This document shows positions 1 to 12,420 of a stretch of DNA of 64,000 nt, piece after piece. The stretch is from positions 37,599,789 through 37,663,788 of the forward strand of contig NC_054869.1 of NCBI RefSeq assembly GCF_018320785.1, given 5' to 3'. Position numbers and translations under genes: made by a program. The notes beneath the pieces are model-generated. The model searched no databases. It was not told the origin of the DNA and saw only the letters and a program-made list of their open reading frames with translations. Source of the DNA: Cheilinus undulatus. Lineage: Eukaryota; Chordata; Actinopteri; Labriformes; Labridae. Every line of letters begins with the position of its first letter. The first letter of the stretch is position 1.

Positions 1-979
1 CGGTTTTATAATGTTTATTTATTTCATCTTTCGTTACCGAAAGGATTATATTCATGTGTCATATCTTGGTGAGTTGCACTCTTGCTACACATATTACCGT
101 GGTGTTTAAAGTACCTGTTGTTTTCCTCTCACTGGGTAGGTCTGTAATTGGCTAGATATGCTAACATGGATTAGCAAAGCCGTTCACGATGGCCAAATAA
201 GCGACTGCAAGTCGGATCGTCTGTTTAAACATATTGCAATCTCACTTAGCATGTCAGTGCATGCCCTTGATTTCCAGCGCGGTATTGGTTCTTCTGAGGC
301 TTGCAATTTCGGCATTTCTGGCATATATAGGTTTAACAGTGATGTTCTCTAGCGCCATCATGTTGACTTCCTCGTTCTGTGTGTCATCACTGTCCTGAAA
401 AGCCCTTTCCACCCTTTGAACCTCCAATAACTGAACTTTATTTCCGCCCAGTACAATTATTAAGGCTCGTTGGGATGCAGGTCTGCCATAGGCACATTAA
501 GTTATTGCATTAGATTAAGTAGCTTAATATTTAACACTGTCAGCCTAGGAAAGCAGATTATTTTTGACGCAGTTCTCTTCCAATTTAGAGCAAATTTGAG
601 CTCATAAGTTCATAGTATCCTTAAAAGTTACACCATGTGATGAAAATCATAGTCTGCGTTGGCTCATTTAATGTAGATACACGAGGAGGTATAAAATCCA
701 AGATACCCGAGTCACTTGTAAAGGGAAAGAACTGAAAGAGCTGGACAAACCGCATTATTAACATTTGCTGACATGATTTTAGCTGCACCAAAATCGTTTT
801 AAGCTGCCCTTTCACAAAGAGGTGTACTAGAGTCAGCTGAGAGCATGTCCAGAAATATTTGTATTGTTGTATTGTTGTAAGTTTTGGCTTGTTTAGCAAG
901 GTATTTTTTATAAGAGATCTTCAAATCGGATACATTATTAGTCTTAAAATTCCTGTGCCAGCTTGTTCCAACACTATAA

Positions 980-2105
980 TGTATAAATTGTGATACTACA
1001 AATCATCAAATAAAGTCTTTGCAGTGAATAAACTGTATCTGTCACATTTGGAACTTAAATCAAAATCATGCAATATGTGCAATATTATTGATGTTATTGC
1101 TGTCATTACCACTGGTTATTATTCTTTCAGGAGATCCACAATATACTTAATGTGCACACTCAATATACCTTAAATGTGGCATATTGTAGCATGTTGCCCT
1201 TTTAACTCATACTTTTTCCTATTATTCATGAGTAATATTAATATGTATACTACAATCCAAAATGGTCCTGTTTATCTGTATATATCTTTATTTTATATAA
1301 ATATTGTATTTGTCTGTAATGCACGTGTAACATCTTGTTCTTATTGGACCATTTTTGCACAAGCCCATGTTCATGTCATACCAAAACTCTGTACATAACT
1401 GGCTGCTAGAAGGTGTTCCATGTCACTTTGCACTAACTTTGCACATTCTGTGCAGTCGGTCTCAATTGTATGTAGCTCCTGTCCTTTTTAGTTTAACGTT
1501 ATTTAGTCTATTGTTGTTGCTTTCTCTTATGTGAATTCCATTGTATTTTTTTACTGCCTCCTTTCTCTTTGTTGTGTTGCTGCATTGCCAGAATTTCCTC
1601 TCTGGAGATCAGTAAAGTAATATCTTATCTTACATGAGCAAAATACAAAAATGGACAGTATATTACAAGATATTTTGTAGTTAAATTTAAAGAAATTTTG
1701 TGTAAAGGATCAATTAAGGTCTAAGATGTTCAGTTATAGAGTACAATTAGTACGACAGTAATGCCATTATTGACAGTACAAAGACCCAGACTTTAAAGAA
1801 GGTCCAGATAGTTACAATGTGGATAATACTACATAGTGGTAAAGAAAAGTGATATTGCTTATGCTAGTTGTAGTGAAAGGAAGAAACATAGCACATGGTA
1901 GTGAATGTCAGGAAACCTGATATGGGAAAGGGAATACTGAACATGGTGCAAAACATCTAAAACAAAGTTTATTCTGTTTGAAAAAAAAGTAACATTGCAC
2001 ATTAAATGAAATATTTTGCACAATATGAAGGAACTCATTGTGCAGGTGTGATACTAAAGATCGTCAGATACAGTAGTTGCACTGAATAAACTGTATCTGT
2101 CCAAA
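980..2105. repeat. Pair of dispersed 18-bp-core repeats
   Basis: The core 'gaataaactgtatctgtc' occurs at about 1025-1042 and again at about 2084-2101. Each copy is preceded by a related 'gtgatact..a..atc.tca' block. The two copies are in the same orientation about 1.06 kb apart and flank the LINE tail. They may be ends of two truncated insertions of one family, or a local duplication. Confidence 0.4.
1423..1636 (+). repeat. LINE 3'-tail-like repeat
   Basis: The stretch runs through 'tttgcac...tctgtgcag' and a pyrimidine-rich middle and ends in 'cagtaaagtaatatcttatctta'-type tail sequence. This is the usual 3' end of teleost L2/Rex-type non-LTR elements. The same tail type recurs near 37095 in a creb3 intron. 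It is a short 5'-truncated copy with no ORF. Family assignment is from memory of the tail pattern, not from a search. Confidence 0.45.
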
Positions 2106-2388
2106 AAATGTTTTTATTGTCTTCAATGTGATGAGAAGAGACAGGAAATATGGGGAGAGAGAACAGGGAATTGAGCTAAGCCAGTACTCTGGAAATCTTG
2201 TCATAGTGGATTAAAACACTGGAGAAAACAGTTTCTAGGAATGCTTATTTTAACAGTGACATTCATGCTTGTGTCTGACTGTAGAAGTGGTAGCTTCTTT
2301 ACCTTTTCTTTCCCAGACAATATTAAGAATTGATGTAAGAACTAATGTAAATTTCTTCTGACCCCTGTAGAGAAAAATAAGGAAAGTA

Positions 2389-5300
2389 ATGGCGGCGGAG
2401 GTGGAGGTTGAGATTGAAGGATGCAATGAGTATCCTGCTCATTACAAAGTCATGATGGACAAACTTAATGAACAGCGGCAGCTGGACCAGTTCACAGACA
2501 TTACTCTGATTGTTGACGGTAAGTTGGCGCACCTTGTAGATTATGATGTCCAAGGAAAACTCCTAAGTGATGCTCCTCATTTCAGTGTCTTTTATCTTAC
2601 AGGGCATCAGTTCAGAGCCCATAAAGCAGTGTTGGCAGCATGCAGTCAGTTTTTCCACAAGTTCTTCCAGGATTTTACCCAGGAGCCACTAGTGGAGATA
2701 GAAGGTATACCGTGTTAAAACTGTAAACGCAGCACCCACTATTGTCTCTTTCTTTATTTGTGACTGTTTGACATCAAGTAGCTTTTACTCACAACTGCTG
2801 CTCTTGTCACATCACAGGAGTGAGTAACACAGCCTTTCGCCAGCTGATGGAGTTCACATACACAGCAACATTAGATGTGGGTAAAAAGGAGGAAGCTGAT
2901 GTGTGGAAGGCTGCTGAATATCTACAGATGCAGGAAGCCATTAAAGCACTCAGCAAGTAAGACTAACATACAAGCCAAAATTATGTAACTATCACAGTTG
3001 GCATGTCATTTACAAAGAAAAAAATGTTGTTTACTCTCAACAAAGCTCATCCTGTCTTGTAGGATGAATGACGATTCCTCCTTGACAGCAAAGAACAAAG
3101 GCAAAAAGAGGAAGATTGCTGAGACATCAAATGTCATTACAGAAAGTCTTCCTACTGTGGAGGGAGAGCAGGTCAGTTTGCTCATATTGATCACATGAAG
3201 ATGATGCTTTGTGCTACAACTGCCCTATGTGCCTCGAACATTGTGTGTTCCTGTCTTTAAAATTTGTAATGACTATATTCACTGTTGTCCAGGTGGAGAT
3301 TGAGGTGATAGGAGAAGGAGTCATTGAGGTGGAGGAAGCAGGACTGGAGGAGGTGGTTGATGCAGCAAAGAACGCTCAGGCCTCAGACGACTCTGCTTTG
3401 GCTCTTCTGGCTGAATTAACCAGCAAGTATCAGCAGGAAGAATCTACAGTACATATCGTCAAAAAAGGGGAAATTGAAGAGGTATGGTAACCTGGTTATG
3501 AGCAAACCTTGATATTAGCTTAGCTGCATGTTTTGTGGTGTATTGATTGTTTGACTGCCTGTATGTTTTCTTATTAGGAGATGGTGTACCAGGAGGAAAC
3601 AGTGACAGCGTCCAAAGTGCTGGAGAATGTCGAGTTGGTTGAAGTCCAGATTTCCCAAGTAGACAACATGTTCCGCTGCAACAAGTGTGATCGGGGCTTC
3701 AAGTTGTACTATCACCTCAAGCAGCACTTAAAAACACATCTGGGCTCACTGGAAAAACCCCATGTGTGCAATCACTGTGGAAAAGCTTACACACGGGAGG
3801 GGGCCTTGAAGCAGCACATCAGTACGTTTCATTTCGAAGCAGAGGAGCTGTCCCGAAGCCAGAAACCACAGAAGAAAGTGCACATATGTGAATACTGTAA
3901 AAAGCACTTTGACCACTTTGGGCACTTTAAAGAACACTTGCGAAAGCACACAGGTGAGAACTGAAAATTTTCTTGTTTTACCTGCTTTATATACGATCAT
4001 ATATTCCCTACTTGCTGTTAAACATAGCATTGACATATATGTCTCGCTTTCATGTTTTTATCTGCAGGGGAAAAACCTTATGAGTGTCCAGATTGTCATG
4101 AACGATTTGCAAGGAACAGCACACTGAAGTGCCATATGGCAGCCTGTCAGAATGGGGCTGGAGCCAAGAAAGGGCGAAAGAAAGTCTATGAATGCCAGGT
4201 ACAATTTGTGCAGAACAATGGTCATTAATATATCAGTGCAGTCTCTACAAAGAAGTACATGTTTTAGTTGTTTTTGTTTCACTCCCTTTGGTTTTTTACA
4301 TGTGGTTGTGCCTAGCGATAGTATAATTTATATATTTTTATATATATATTTTCCCCTACTTGGTCATATGATTCATAATTGGACAGATATGCTTTTCAAG
4401 TGAATAATGCATGCCTGTACTAAAATAATGCATATTAAGACATATTTTCTTTATTGGATTGTCTTTTGAGCATAGATTCACATGTTGGCTGCCACTGCTG
4501 TGTAATACATTCTATGTAGTGAGGTCAAGTGGTTGCATTTTTCTTCCTTTTGATGTAGAGAGGAAAAAAAGGAAGAAGTTACTGTAAAGTAAATTGAGGG
4601 GGGTACAATCAGAAAAATGTGGGAAGGTGAAAAAATGAAATCATTTAATATCTCTATCCAGAGTGCATTGCACCGTGGCTGCCTGCATGTCAATCTACTG
4701 ACTGACTGATTGATTTATTTTTTAATGTGTCATGCACAGATAATATGCCCAGCCCAGACAGACTTATAATACACAGTTATTAAAACTTAGAGGTCAGAAC
4801 CAAAAGAAGATGCTCAACAAATAAAATTGTAATGAAATGAACCATCCTGTTTTTTCTTCCAGGCTTTAGTGGTAAATGTAACCTTTGAAATTATCAACCA
4901 TTCCATCCTGTCATTAGTGCTTCAACATATTTGTAATACATTATGTTGATTCATTAAAAGGTGTCCTTAAATCATCACAGAGGAGAAATGTGTAAAAGAA
5001 AAAATATTTCAACTTGTCCTGAATCACAAAGACCACACATTCTCTGCCCCCCCTGGGAGATGTTTTTAAATCTGCTGACTTCAAGAGCCAGAGGAAGGAT
5101 TCCTGTTATTAACAGAGCAACCTAATGTTTTCTTGTTAATTTTGCTTTAATATAAAATTCAATAACATAATTCTGCATTTTTCAAATAGGCATATATGTC
5201 TATAATTTGGGTTTTAATAGGATACCATATCACTATTTTTCTTCAAATCCATAAAGAAACTTTCAGAATTGTGTTCAGCCCGCAGGTAAAACTATTCATG

Positions 5301-6622
5301 GAGAATTCTTTCACTCCAAAGAAAACATTTTTTATGGAGTTTATTATCTGACATATTAGTGAAACAATTCCACAGCCTTGTTATGTCACATTTCCTCCTT
5401 ACTGAATCAGGAATCCAACCCATGTCACCCCGAGCAGCTGGAGAAGGAGCAACTTTACAAATACCTACAAAACAATGAATAGCTCTGTTTTGCATTAAAT
5501 GTTAAATTCTATTATGTTAAATCCCAAACACCATCAGCATATTTCAAACTAGGACAAGGTTACCATTGAGAGTAAGTGGAATATCCAATGTCTCTACATA
5601 CATTTAACTTGTTAACAACCTCTACTTTGCAACTACTACTCTACTTTTTAAATCAACTCTAAATGTAGAAATCTAGTGTGATTCTTTGTCAAACATATAT
5701 ATAATAGGCAACAATGTTGATGTAATAGAAAAAATATGTCCTAATGTGTATAGTTCCTTATAAGAAAATACAATTGAAATGTCACATTTATTTCTTTATT
5801 TGTGATCACTTATGAAGTGCAAATGCAATAAGGAGTTGATCTCTCAATGATTTGATGAATGGAAGGTAAATAATAACAAGTAAAACAATTGTGGGAATTT
5901 TTAAGTCATTTCCTACCAGAACAAGACCATTTGTGACCTCACAATTTTTGATTGTGATGGGCAACTACTGAAGTTTTGTGACCACCCTGATTTATCTTTT
6001 AATCTTCCATGGGGGATTAAGAAAAACTAACATCTTTTAACATCACGTTATCAAAAGAAAGAAAATGCTGATAGACCTCTCTTTCCTCCTCCATCAGGTC
6101 TGCAGCAGTGTGTTCAACAGCTGGGACCAGTTCAAAGACCACCTTGTGAGCCACACAGGAGACAAGCCCAACCACTGCACCATGTGTGACATGTGGTTCA
6201 CACATCCAAAAGACCTTAAGGTCCACCTCAAACAAGTCCATTCCATTGAGGACAAAAAGTCAACTGAAGAACTGGTCATCGCTGACTCTGCTGCCACAGC
6301 AGCCATCGCCATCGCAACACAGAGCGGTGAAACAGTGCTGCTGGACGATGGAATCCAGGTGGAGCACATGACTATGGAGCCCGTCCATGTGATGGAGATG
6401 GAGGAGACCACGACAGTCGTGATGGAAGATGGAGGGGTGACAGAGATGTGTGAGGAAGATGTGGAGAGACTAAAGCAGGCTGGGGTACAGATCCAGGTGG
6501 TTCACGTGACGACGACTGAGGTCGACGAGCAGCAGGTGGTGAACTCTCAGGTGGAAGTGGAGGTGGATGGTGAAATGGTGAATGTTGAGGAAGCAGTGGA
6601 GGCACAAGCTGTGGTTGTATGA
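2389..6622 (+). CDS. znf131: Zinc finger protein 131 (ZBTB35), BTB-C2H2 transcription factor
   Basis: ZNF131 is a nuclear transcriptional regulator. Joined exons are 2389-2518, 2603-2704, 2818-2956, 3063-3171, 3293-3481, 3578-3953, 4068-4198 and 6098-6622. All have GT-AG borders and consistent phases, giving 1701 nt and 566 aa (human protein about 620). A BTB/POZ dimerisation domain fills roughly residues 20-125 (FTDITLIVDGHQF, HKAVLAACSQFF). A basic stretch GKKRKIAETS follows, resembling the family's nuclear localisation signal. Six zinc fingers start near residues 255, 285, 325, 353, 389 and 418. The fourth ends in Cys instead of the last His (C2HC), as in the mammalian protein. The C-terminus is acidic and Val/Glu-rich and is more diverged. 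The start ATG follows a short 5'UTR beginning at 2371. Intron 7 (1.9 kb) is the only long intron. The next gene, nim1k, is its neighbour in mammals too. Confidence 0.95.
4199..6097 (+). other. znf131: znf131 intron 7
   Basis: This AT-rich 1.9-kb intron lies between the exon ending in finger 5's first Cys region and the last coding exon. No coding potential or clear transposon boundary is visible. Confidence 0.8.
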
Positions 6623-7050
6623 GAACGTAGCAAAGACTATCACAAATAAGTCACAGGAGACCTTCTCAGTTAGCTGGCATGTGTTTTGATAAAGAACAAT
6701 GGGATAGAGCATGCCACAAGTCCTGCATTACATGAAATAACTTGGTTCCCATTACTATTTGTCTTTGACGACAGAGCAATAGACTAATTTTGAAACGTCA
6801 GATTTCCTTGTTATATTTCTGTATTTATTTTTGAGCCAGTTGCTATCATACCACATATCCTTGGTGACCTCACAGTGCTTCATCAGTCTCTTTTCATGTG
6901 TCTTTTTCCGAGTTTATATTTTATGTCATGTAAATTTTTTTTCGTTCTGATTACTCAGCAAGACAATAAGAGAATAAATGCAATATGATATAATCCTGTT
7001 GCAGCTCATTAAACTGCTGAATTTCTGTAGAGACCATGATGCATGTCATC
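6623..7050 (+). other. znf131: znf131 3'UTR with polyadenylation signal
   Basis: The AT-rich sequence after the stop codon contains AATAAA in 'gagaataaatgcaat' near 6973. This is the first canonical poly(A) signal downstream and is a plausible 3' end near 6995. Later signals cannot be excluded. Confidence 0.55.
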
Positions 7051-7880
7051 TTGTTAAGCTTATTTTGATATTCACTTTGATGTTTTTGCAGAAAATATTG
7101 CAAATATGGAAGTAAATTGTTTCCCAAAATGAGGAACTGACAATGTCCTGTTTTGCTTAGTCTTTGTATTTCCTTGTTGTTGCATTTAACAGTTTTTAAA
7201 ATTATTTTAAAGAAAGTTGCTAAATGAATTACTACCCAATTCTGTTTTTTTTAAGTGCCATGGCTTAGTGCTTTGTTTTATTGCAGTAACTTCATGTTTA
7301 TTCCATTATCAGTGTAATTTTCAGAGCAGGCAGCTGTTTTAAGCATAAACTTATAATGCCTGTGTGCATTTCTTTGAAATACACAACAACTTCCTGTCAG
7401 TTTTGTGATATTTAACAAAAGAGGAACACAGGTTTCCCTTGTGATTTGGTGGATACCCAACTGGAGCCAAAGGGAAAGATAACACTGGAATCATGATTTT
7501 TTTTCTAAAATTTGCAACCAAAAAGAAAAGCTTAAATCTCTGTATTTTTTAAATGCAGTGAATACACAAGACTGCTGCCAGGTTTCCCCTCAGCACATGT
7601 GAAGTAGATGATTATCCAGTATGTACAGGTTTAATTTACAGCTTGTTTCTACTGCACTCTGGTGGCAGAAAAGACAACTACAGGTGATTTCAGAAGATAG
7701 GTGTAATGCAGACAAATTCGAAGCTTTTTAAGCTATATTTCAGAGTAAAGCATAAATAAGATAACCTACCATTTGTACTTAAAAAAATTAAAGATTGAAG
7801 AGGTGTTTGAATGAAGTAAGAAGAATTGGTTCGGAGTGGTGTAGTTGAAAGTGTTTCCTATGCACTGATGTGCAAATAGA
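7051..7880. other. Intergenic AT-rich sequence
   Basis: No exon, repeat boundary or RNA gene could be supported here. It may include alternative distal 3'UTR of znf131. Confidence 0.4.
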
Positions 7881-7889
7881 GGTGTTTGC

Positions 7890-8223
7890 CTTTCCAAATC
7901 AAGTACAATTAATTTAATTTACCACAGGTGGACTCCAATCAAGGCGTAGAAACACCTCAGCAAAGATCAAGAGAAATCGGAGGAACCTGAGCTAAATTTC
8001 AAGTGTTTTGCAAATGGTCCGACTACTTACATAAATATATTTCGTTTTTCCTGTACTGTTAATATGTGACTATTTTTTAAAATTGTTTTTTCACTTTTTC
8101 ATTTTGGGGTACTAAATGCAGATACATGAGGATAAAAATGTAAGTTTTCCACTATAGCATTAGGCTGCAACATAAAAGAGAAAAAATCTGAGGGGGTTCT
8201 GAATACTTTCTGAATGCACTGTC
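7890..8223 (+). mobile_element. Tc1/mariner right-end fragment
   Basis: The sequence from 'taccacaggtggactccaatcaa' to 'gaatactttctgaatgcactgt' matches the non-coding right flank of a common teleost Tc1-like element. Landmarks are the 'ccacaggtggactcc' block, 'aggctgcaacataaaa' and the inverted terminus 'tttctgaatgcactgt'. No transposase is present, so this is a solo end or a deleted copy. The related left-end block occurs in the opposite order at 10760-11010 and 56340-56650. Confidence 0.65.
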
Positions 8224-8579
8224 TATGAATCCAGTCAATCAGTGAGGTAAAAGCAATGGCTGTAGTAATAATAATCTGACTTCACCTTATTAAAACATAT
8301 TAAGTGTTCAACTGACTGTAGTGAAAACAATTTGCTCTATTATAAAGACATTAAAACACAATAACAGTGAATGAAAACATAAAATAGTAAAAAAGAAGAA
8401 TGGAATAAAGGCCTTTTGTCCTAGTTCATAACAATCAAATTTGTTGTGTATCCCCCCTGAACTAAACTACATTGACTTCATGCCCATATGTTTAGCCTAG
8501 CATTTACACATAGGCCTTTATTAGTGTTGTTCGACCTTTCTGTGGCTATAGTATAATTCAGTCAACTGGATATTAACGC

Positions 8580-8996
8580 ACACTAGCGATTATGAAAAAT
8601 AGACGTCGTGACCCCACTTTGAATCCTGTTTGGCCCTCTTCCTGAACCCCCTGACCCCACGTTGAACCTCAGAGACGCGTGCTCAGTCACCATGGTAGCT
8701 AACAGGTAAGGTTACCTGGTCCGTCTGGACAGCTCCCGTGGTACTGAACCAAAGCAAAGCTGCAATTCTCGCTGCTCATTGGATAAGCAGCGCACGTTTT
8801 TCTCCCTAGCCCGTCACTGATTGGTCCTTCAGTCTGCTCGTCAGGCGGATTTCCCTCACAACAGGCAGACTGAGCCGGGGGGAGAAGCTGCTGCAGCAGA
8901 ACTAGTCCGCTCAATGTCACCGGGCACCGGGAGGAGATGGTTTAAAGCCTGGCCCGTGGAGACTGCCGCCGTGGGGTGATGAAGACATTCAAACAG
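8580..8996 (+). promoter_or_regulatory. nim1k: Candidate nim1k promoter and untranslated first exon
   Basis: This is a GC- and CpG-richer island in AT-rich surroundings. Two inverted CCAAT boxes (ATTGG at 8778-8782 and 8820-8824) lie 42 bp apart. A perfect donor follows: 'aaacag|gtaagt' with GT at 8997-8998. No ORF matches a known protein on either strand. The simplest reading is a promoter plus 5'UTR exon of nim1k, splicing to the acceptor at 20070-20071 about 11 kb away. An unrelated non-coding RNA is the alternative. RNA-seq would settle it. Confidence 0.55.
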
Positions 8997-10001
8997 GTAA
9001 GTTTTAGAAACATGTCAGCTTTATATTCTGTGTTACAGAAAGAAACGCGCTGGTTTCAGCAGAGAATGGCCTGCTGTGAGGTTGTTATCTGTTGACTATA
9101 GTGAGCACCGACTGAAAAGTCACTTCACTACACGACACTGAAAAGCTCATTTACTCGAAAGAAGATATTTGTTAGGACATGTTTTCGTTTAAAACCGGGA
9201 TAGAACAGCTAAATTATACCAATGTAGACTTCTCAGAAACGCCTACTTAACTAATCTCTGAATAGACTTGAGAACCATGGTAATAAAGCGTTTAATTGTG
9301 ATATAGGGCTGTATTCCGGCCGTAGTTTAGTCGTATTTTACACATTTGTTGTCGTTAGGTATAGCGCAGCTTCTCTAAACAGGATAACAATGCATCACTC
9401 AGCAATTACGCAAGCACGTGAGGCACGCACGCGCAAATTGAGGCATCAACTTTGAGGATCTGCTTCGATCCTCCTTTATTACTAACCAGCCTCATATAGC
9501 CTACCGTTTTTGCTCTCAAAGAAACCATAAAAATCAGATGAAGAAAGGTAGAGATCGGCTGTAGCACTTGTTGCAGTGAGACAGGGTTGTCTGCCATTAT
9601 GCAGTATTCATCATTATTACTCACAGGGGTGAATTAAGGATAGTATGTTTACATCATCATAATGCTCTGTTGTGGAGGCCTGGCAACAACAGAGTACAAC
9701 AAGGGGTGCTTCAATCAGAAAAAATGAATTACAATGAAGTGTAAAAAATGTCTGCAAGAGAACTGCAATAGTGTGAAATTACTAATAATTTCCTGTGGCT
9801 GCTAAAGCCGAACAGCATACAGCATATTTTTTTATATAAACACTGCCTGATTTATAAGTATTTGATGCTATCTGTTTGTTGATAGCAGGGAGTGAATGAC
9901 TCAGCAGCCAAATATGGATGTTAAGATAACTCTTAAATACAATTCTTAGCAAACTGAGCAACAAAATTCTTCTTGGTGAGTCTGGGACATGACATATACG
10001 C
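8997..10001. other. Putative nim1k 5' intron, unremarkable part
   Basis: No exon or recognisable repeat is supported in this kilobase downstream of the candidate first exon. Confidence 0.4.
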
Positions 10002-10525
10002 ACTTGCCACTTCATTAGGTACACCTGCTCAGCTGCTTATTGATGCAAATATCTAATCAGCCAATCACATGACAGCAACCAAAGCAAACATGTACCCAAT
10101 GTCCACTATCAGAATGATCTGCTGAAGTTCAATCCGAGCATCAGAATGGGGGAAAAAGGGGATTTGACTTGTCATGGTTGCTAGTCGGTGCAACGTGAGC
10201 TGGTGTAAGTATCTGGAAAGTGCTGACCAATTGGGGTTTCTCACACAGCCATCTTTAGGGTTTGCAGAGAATGATGCAAAAAGAGAAAATATCCAGTCAG
10301 CGCCAGTTCTCTGGGCCAAGCTGCCTTGTTGATGGCAGAGGTCAGAGGAGGATGACCAGACTGGTTCAAGCTGATAGAGAAGCAACAATTCAAGTAAGAT
10401 TCTGCATGCACAACACGTCAAACTTTGAGGCGGATCAGCTACAGCAGCAGAGACCACACCTGCCACTCCTGTCAGCTGAGAACAGTAAACTAAGGCTACA
10501 ATTCACATGGGCTCACCAAAATTGA
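10002..10525 (+). mobile_element. Tc1/mariner-type transposon remnant, N-terminal transposase part
   Basis: The stretch begins with the fish repeat terminus 'cacttcattaggtacacctg'. It then encodes, with frameshifts, the helix-turn-helix half of an IS630/Tc1-like transposase. Recognisable blocks are QRMMQKEKISSQRQFSGPSC, DGRGQRRMTRLVQADREATI and LLSAENSKLRLQFTWAHQN. The catalytic DDE half is absent, so the copy is dead. This lineage differs from the Tc1 copies at 10.8, 56.3 and 60.9 kb. Confidence 0.75.
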
Positions 10526-10739
10526 ACAATAGAAGTAGGTAGAATGAAGTGAGTGCTGCACAGGGCCAAAAAATAAATGAAAAGGGTGACATGGTTCAGG
10601 TGCTCTTCAATTATAAGGGGTCAGAATTGCAAATAAAGAAATGGCTCTCCAGGTTATTTGCAACCAAAGTACAAACTGTCTTTGTTTTTATTTTGTTTTA
10701 AACTGTCTGAGCAATTCCGAAAGAAGGCGGACCTTCTTA

Positions 10740-11545
10740 ATCTTTTTCAGTTTTCTTTTGTTGCAGCCTGATGCTGCAGTTAGAAAAACTGTTTCATTCT
10801 CATTACTCAGTACCCTATCATGACAAAGTGAAAACCAAATTTAAGACATTTTTGCAAATTTGTTGAAAAATAAAAACACATTATCACATTTACATGAGTA
10901 TAGACCCTTGAAAAACTCTTATAATTAAGCTCAGGTCTCTATCATTTCACTGGATCTTTGAGATGTTTCCACGCCTTGACTGAGAGTCCACCTGTGGTAA
11001 ATTAAATTGACTGGACAGAACACAGAGCTCAAACACAGGATTGATTCAAGGCACAGGTCTGGGAAAGGCTACCATAAAAGTTTGGTTGCACTGAAGGTTC
11101 CCAAGAGCACAGTGCCCTCCATAATTCTTGACTGGGAGAAGTTTGGCACAACCAGGACTGTTCCAAGAGCTGGTCAAACTGACCAAACTGAGCAATCAGG
11201 GGAGAAGGGCCTTAAAGGTGACGAAGAACCCGATGGTCACTCTGACTGAGCTCCAGAGATCCTGTGTGGAGATAGGGCAAAGTCCCAGCAAGACAACCAA
11301 CACTGCAGCACTCTGATTTGGGCTTTATGGCAGAATGGCTACACGGAAGTATCTCCTCAGTGCAAACCCACAAATGCCCTCTTGGCTTTCACATGGAGTT
11401 TTTTTGTAAACTCCAAGTGGGCTCTCATGGGTTTTGCACAGAGGAGAGGCTTCCGTCTAGCCATTTTGCCCAGAGGTGGAGTGCTGCGTCAGGCTGCAGC
11501 ATAAGAAAACTGAAAAAAGGGAAGGGGGTCTGAACATTCTTGACT
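10740..11545 (+). mobile_element. Internally deleted Tc1-like transposon
   Basis: The left flank contains 'ccacgccttgactgagagtccacctgtgg'-type sequence. It is followed by a frameshifted transposase N-terminus whose paired-like HTH is readable (HRSGKGYHKSLVALKVPKST, SIILDWEKFGTTRTVPRAG). The sequence then jumps to right-end material ('ggctgcagcataagaaaactg', 'gggggtctgaacattcttgac') without the DDE catalytic domain. It is a decayed non-autonomous copy of the same lineage as 56340-57120. Confidence 0.75.
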
Positions 11546-11689
11546 GCTTTGAGGTAAAAGATGACAGTCCAAACTGAAAATCACTCAGATCAAGCATCAC
11601 TACTGTGTTTCTCACACCAATGCAATGCAATGCAAGTAAATAACTATAATTTGACATATTAATCAAGAAATATTAATGTGCTTTACATT

Positions 11690-12420
11690 TTTTCTTTTTT
11701 TTTTTGTGAATCAGTAAATTTAAAATTTCATGGATAACAATGATAATTATATTTTAGCATTAAAGCTATCTTTTGGGTTAAAGAGCTTCTACATTGCAGA
11801 AACATAAAAAATGATTTTGGTAATTACCAATACTGTTAATTTAGGGCAGCTGTGGCATAAACCTTACTTTGGTTAGGGTTAGGGTGGTCTAATAAATTTG
11901 TCAAGCACTGTAGATCCAAAGGTGAGATAAAAATGTACAATTTTAAATCGAAAAGGTTTATATTTGGGATTAAAATTCAAATTTAGAATTTGAAAATGTC
12001 AAAATGTAAGATTAAATTCTAATTCATAATTTTAAAATGTCAAAATATGACTTAAAAATTAAAATGGTGAATCCAAATGGTCAAAATATAAGATAAAAGT
12101 CAAAACCATAACTTTAAGTCATAAATGTGAGATGCAAATTACAAAATACAAAATGAACACACAATTTTTCTCCCCAAATTCTTGACTTTTTATCAAATTA
12201 TTTGAACTCTTTTCTCTTTCTAGTTCTTATGACTTAGCAAGGATGTTTCCAATCATTATGGTCAAATTTACATTGTTATACTGGAGGAAATCTGCAGACC
12301 TCATTCTGGTGGGCCAGTTATGATAAAAATATGATATGATCTGGTGTGCCGGGTATAACTGTACCATGGGCTGGATTTGGCCCCTGGGCCTTGAGTTTGA
12401 CACCCATGTTCTACGGCAAA
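11690..12420. repeat. A/T-rich degenerate repeat and interspersed element end
   Basis: About 300 bases from 11930 consist of short variations on 'aaaatgtcaaaatataagat', a low-complexity repeat. The block near 12300-12412 ends in 'gctggatttggcccctgggccttgagtttgacacccatg', a phrase widely repeated in fish genomes as a transposon end. No protein-coding sequence is present. The exact family is unassigned. Confidence 0.5.

Larger units (their letters stand above)
1..2370. other. znf131 upstream flank or first intron
   Basis: I see no supported coding exon here. A splice acceptor (pyrimidines then AG at 2369-2370) directly precedes the 18-nt 5'UTR part of the first coding exon of znf131. An untranslated first exon must therefore lie upstream, either in this stretch or before the window. 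I could not pick a convincing donor or CpG-rich promoter. The left 600 bases are moderately GC-balanced and unassigned. The rest is AT-rich and contains LINE-tail-like sequence, listed separately. Confidence 0.5.

Noticed and set aside
10065-10466. 133-aa minus-strand ORF as a gene
   Set aside because: It is the complement of the Tc1/mariner remnant on the + strand and resembles no protein.
11865-11890. TTAGGG-like stretch as a telomeric remnant
   Set aside because: Only two imperfect units; chance or part of a dispersed repeat.
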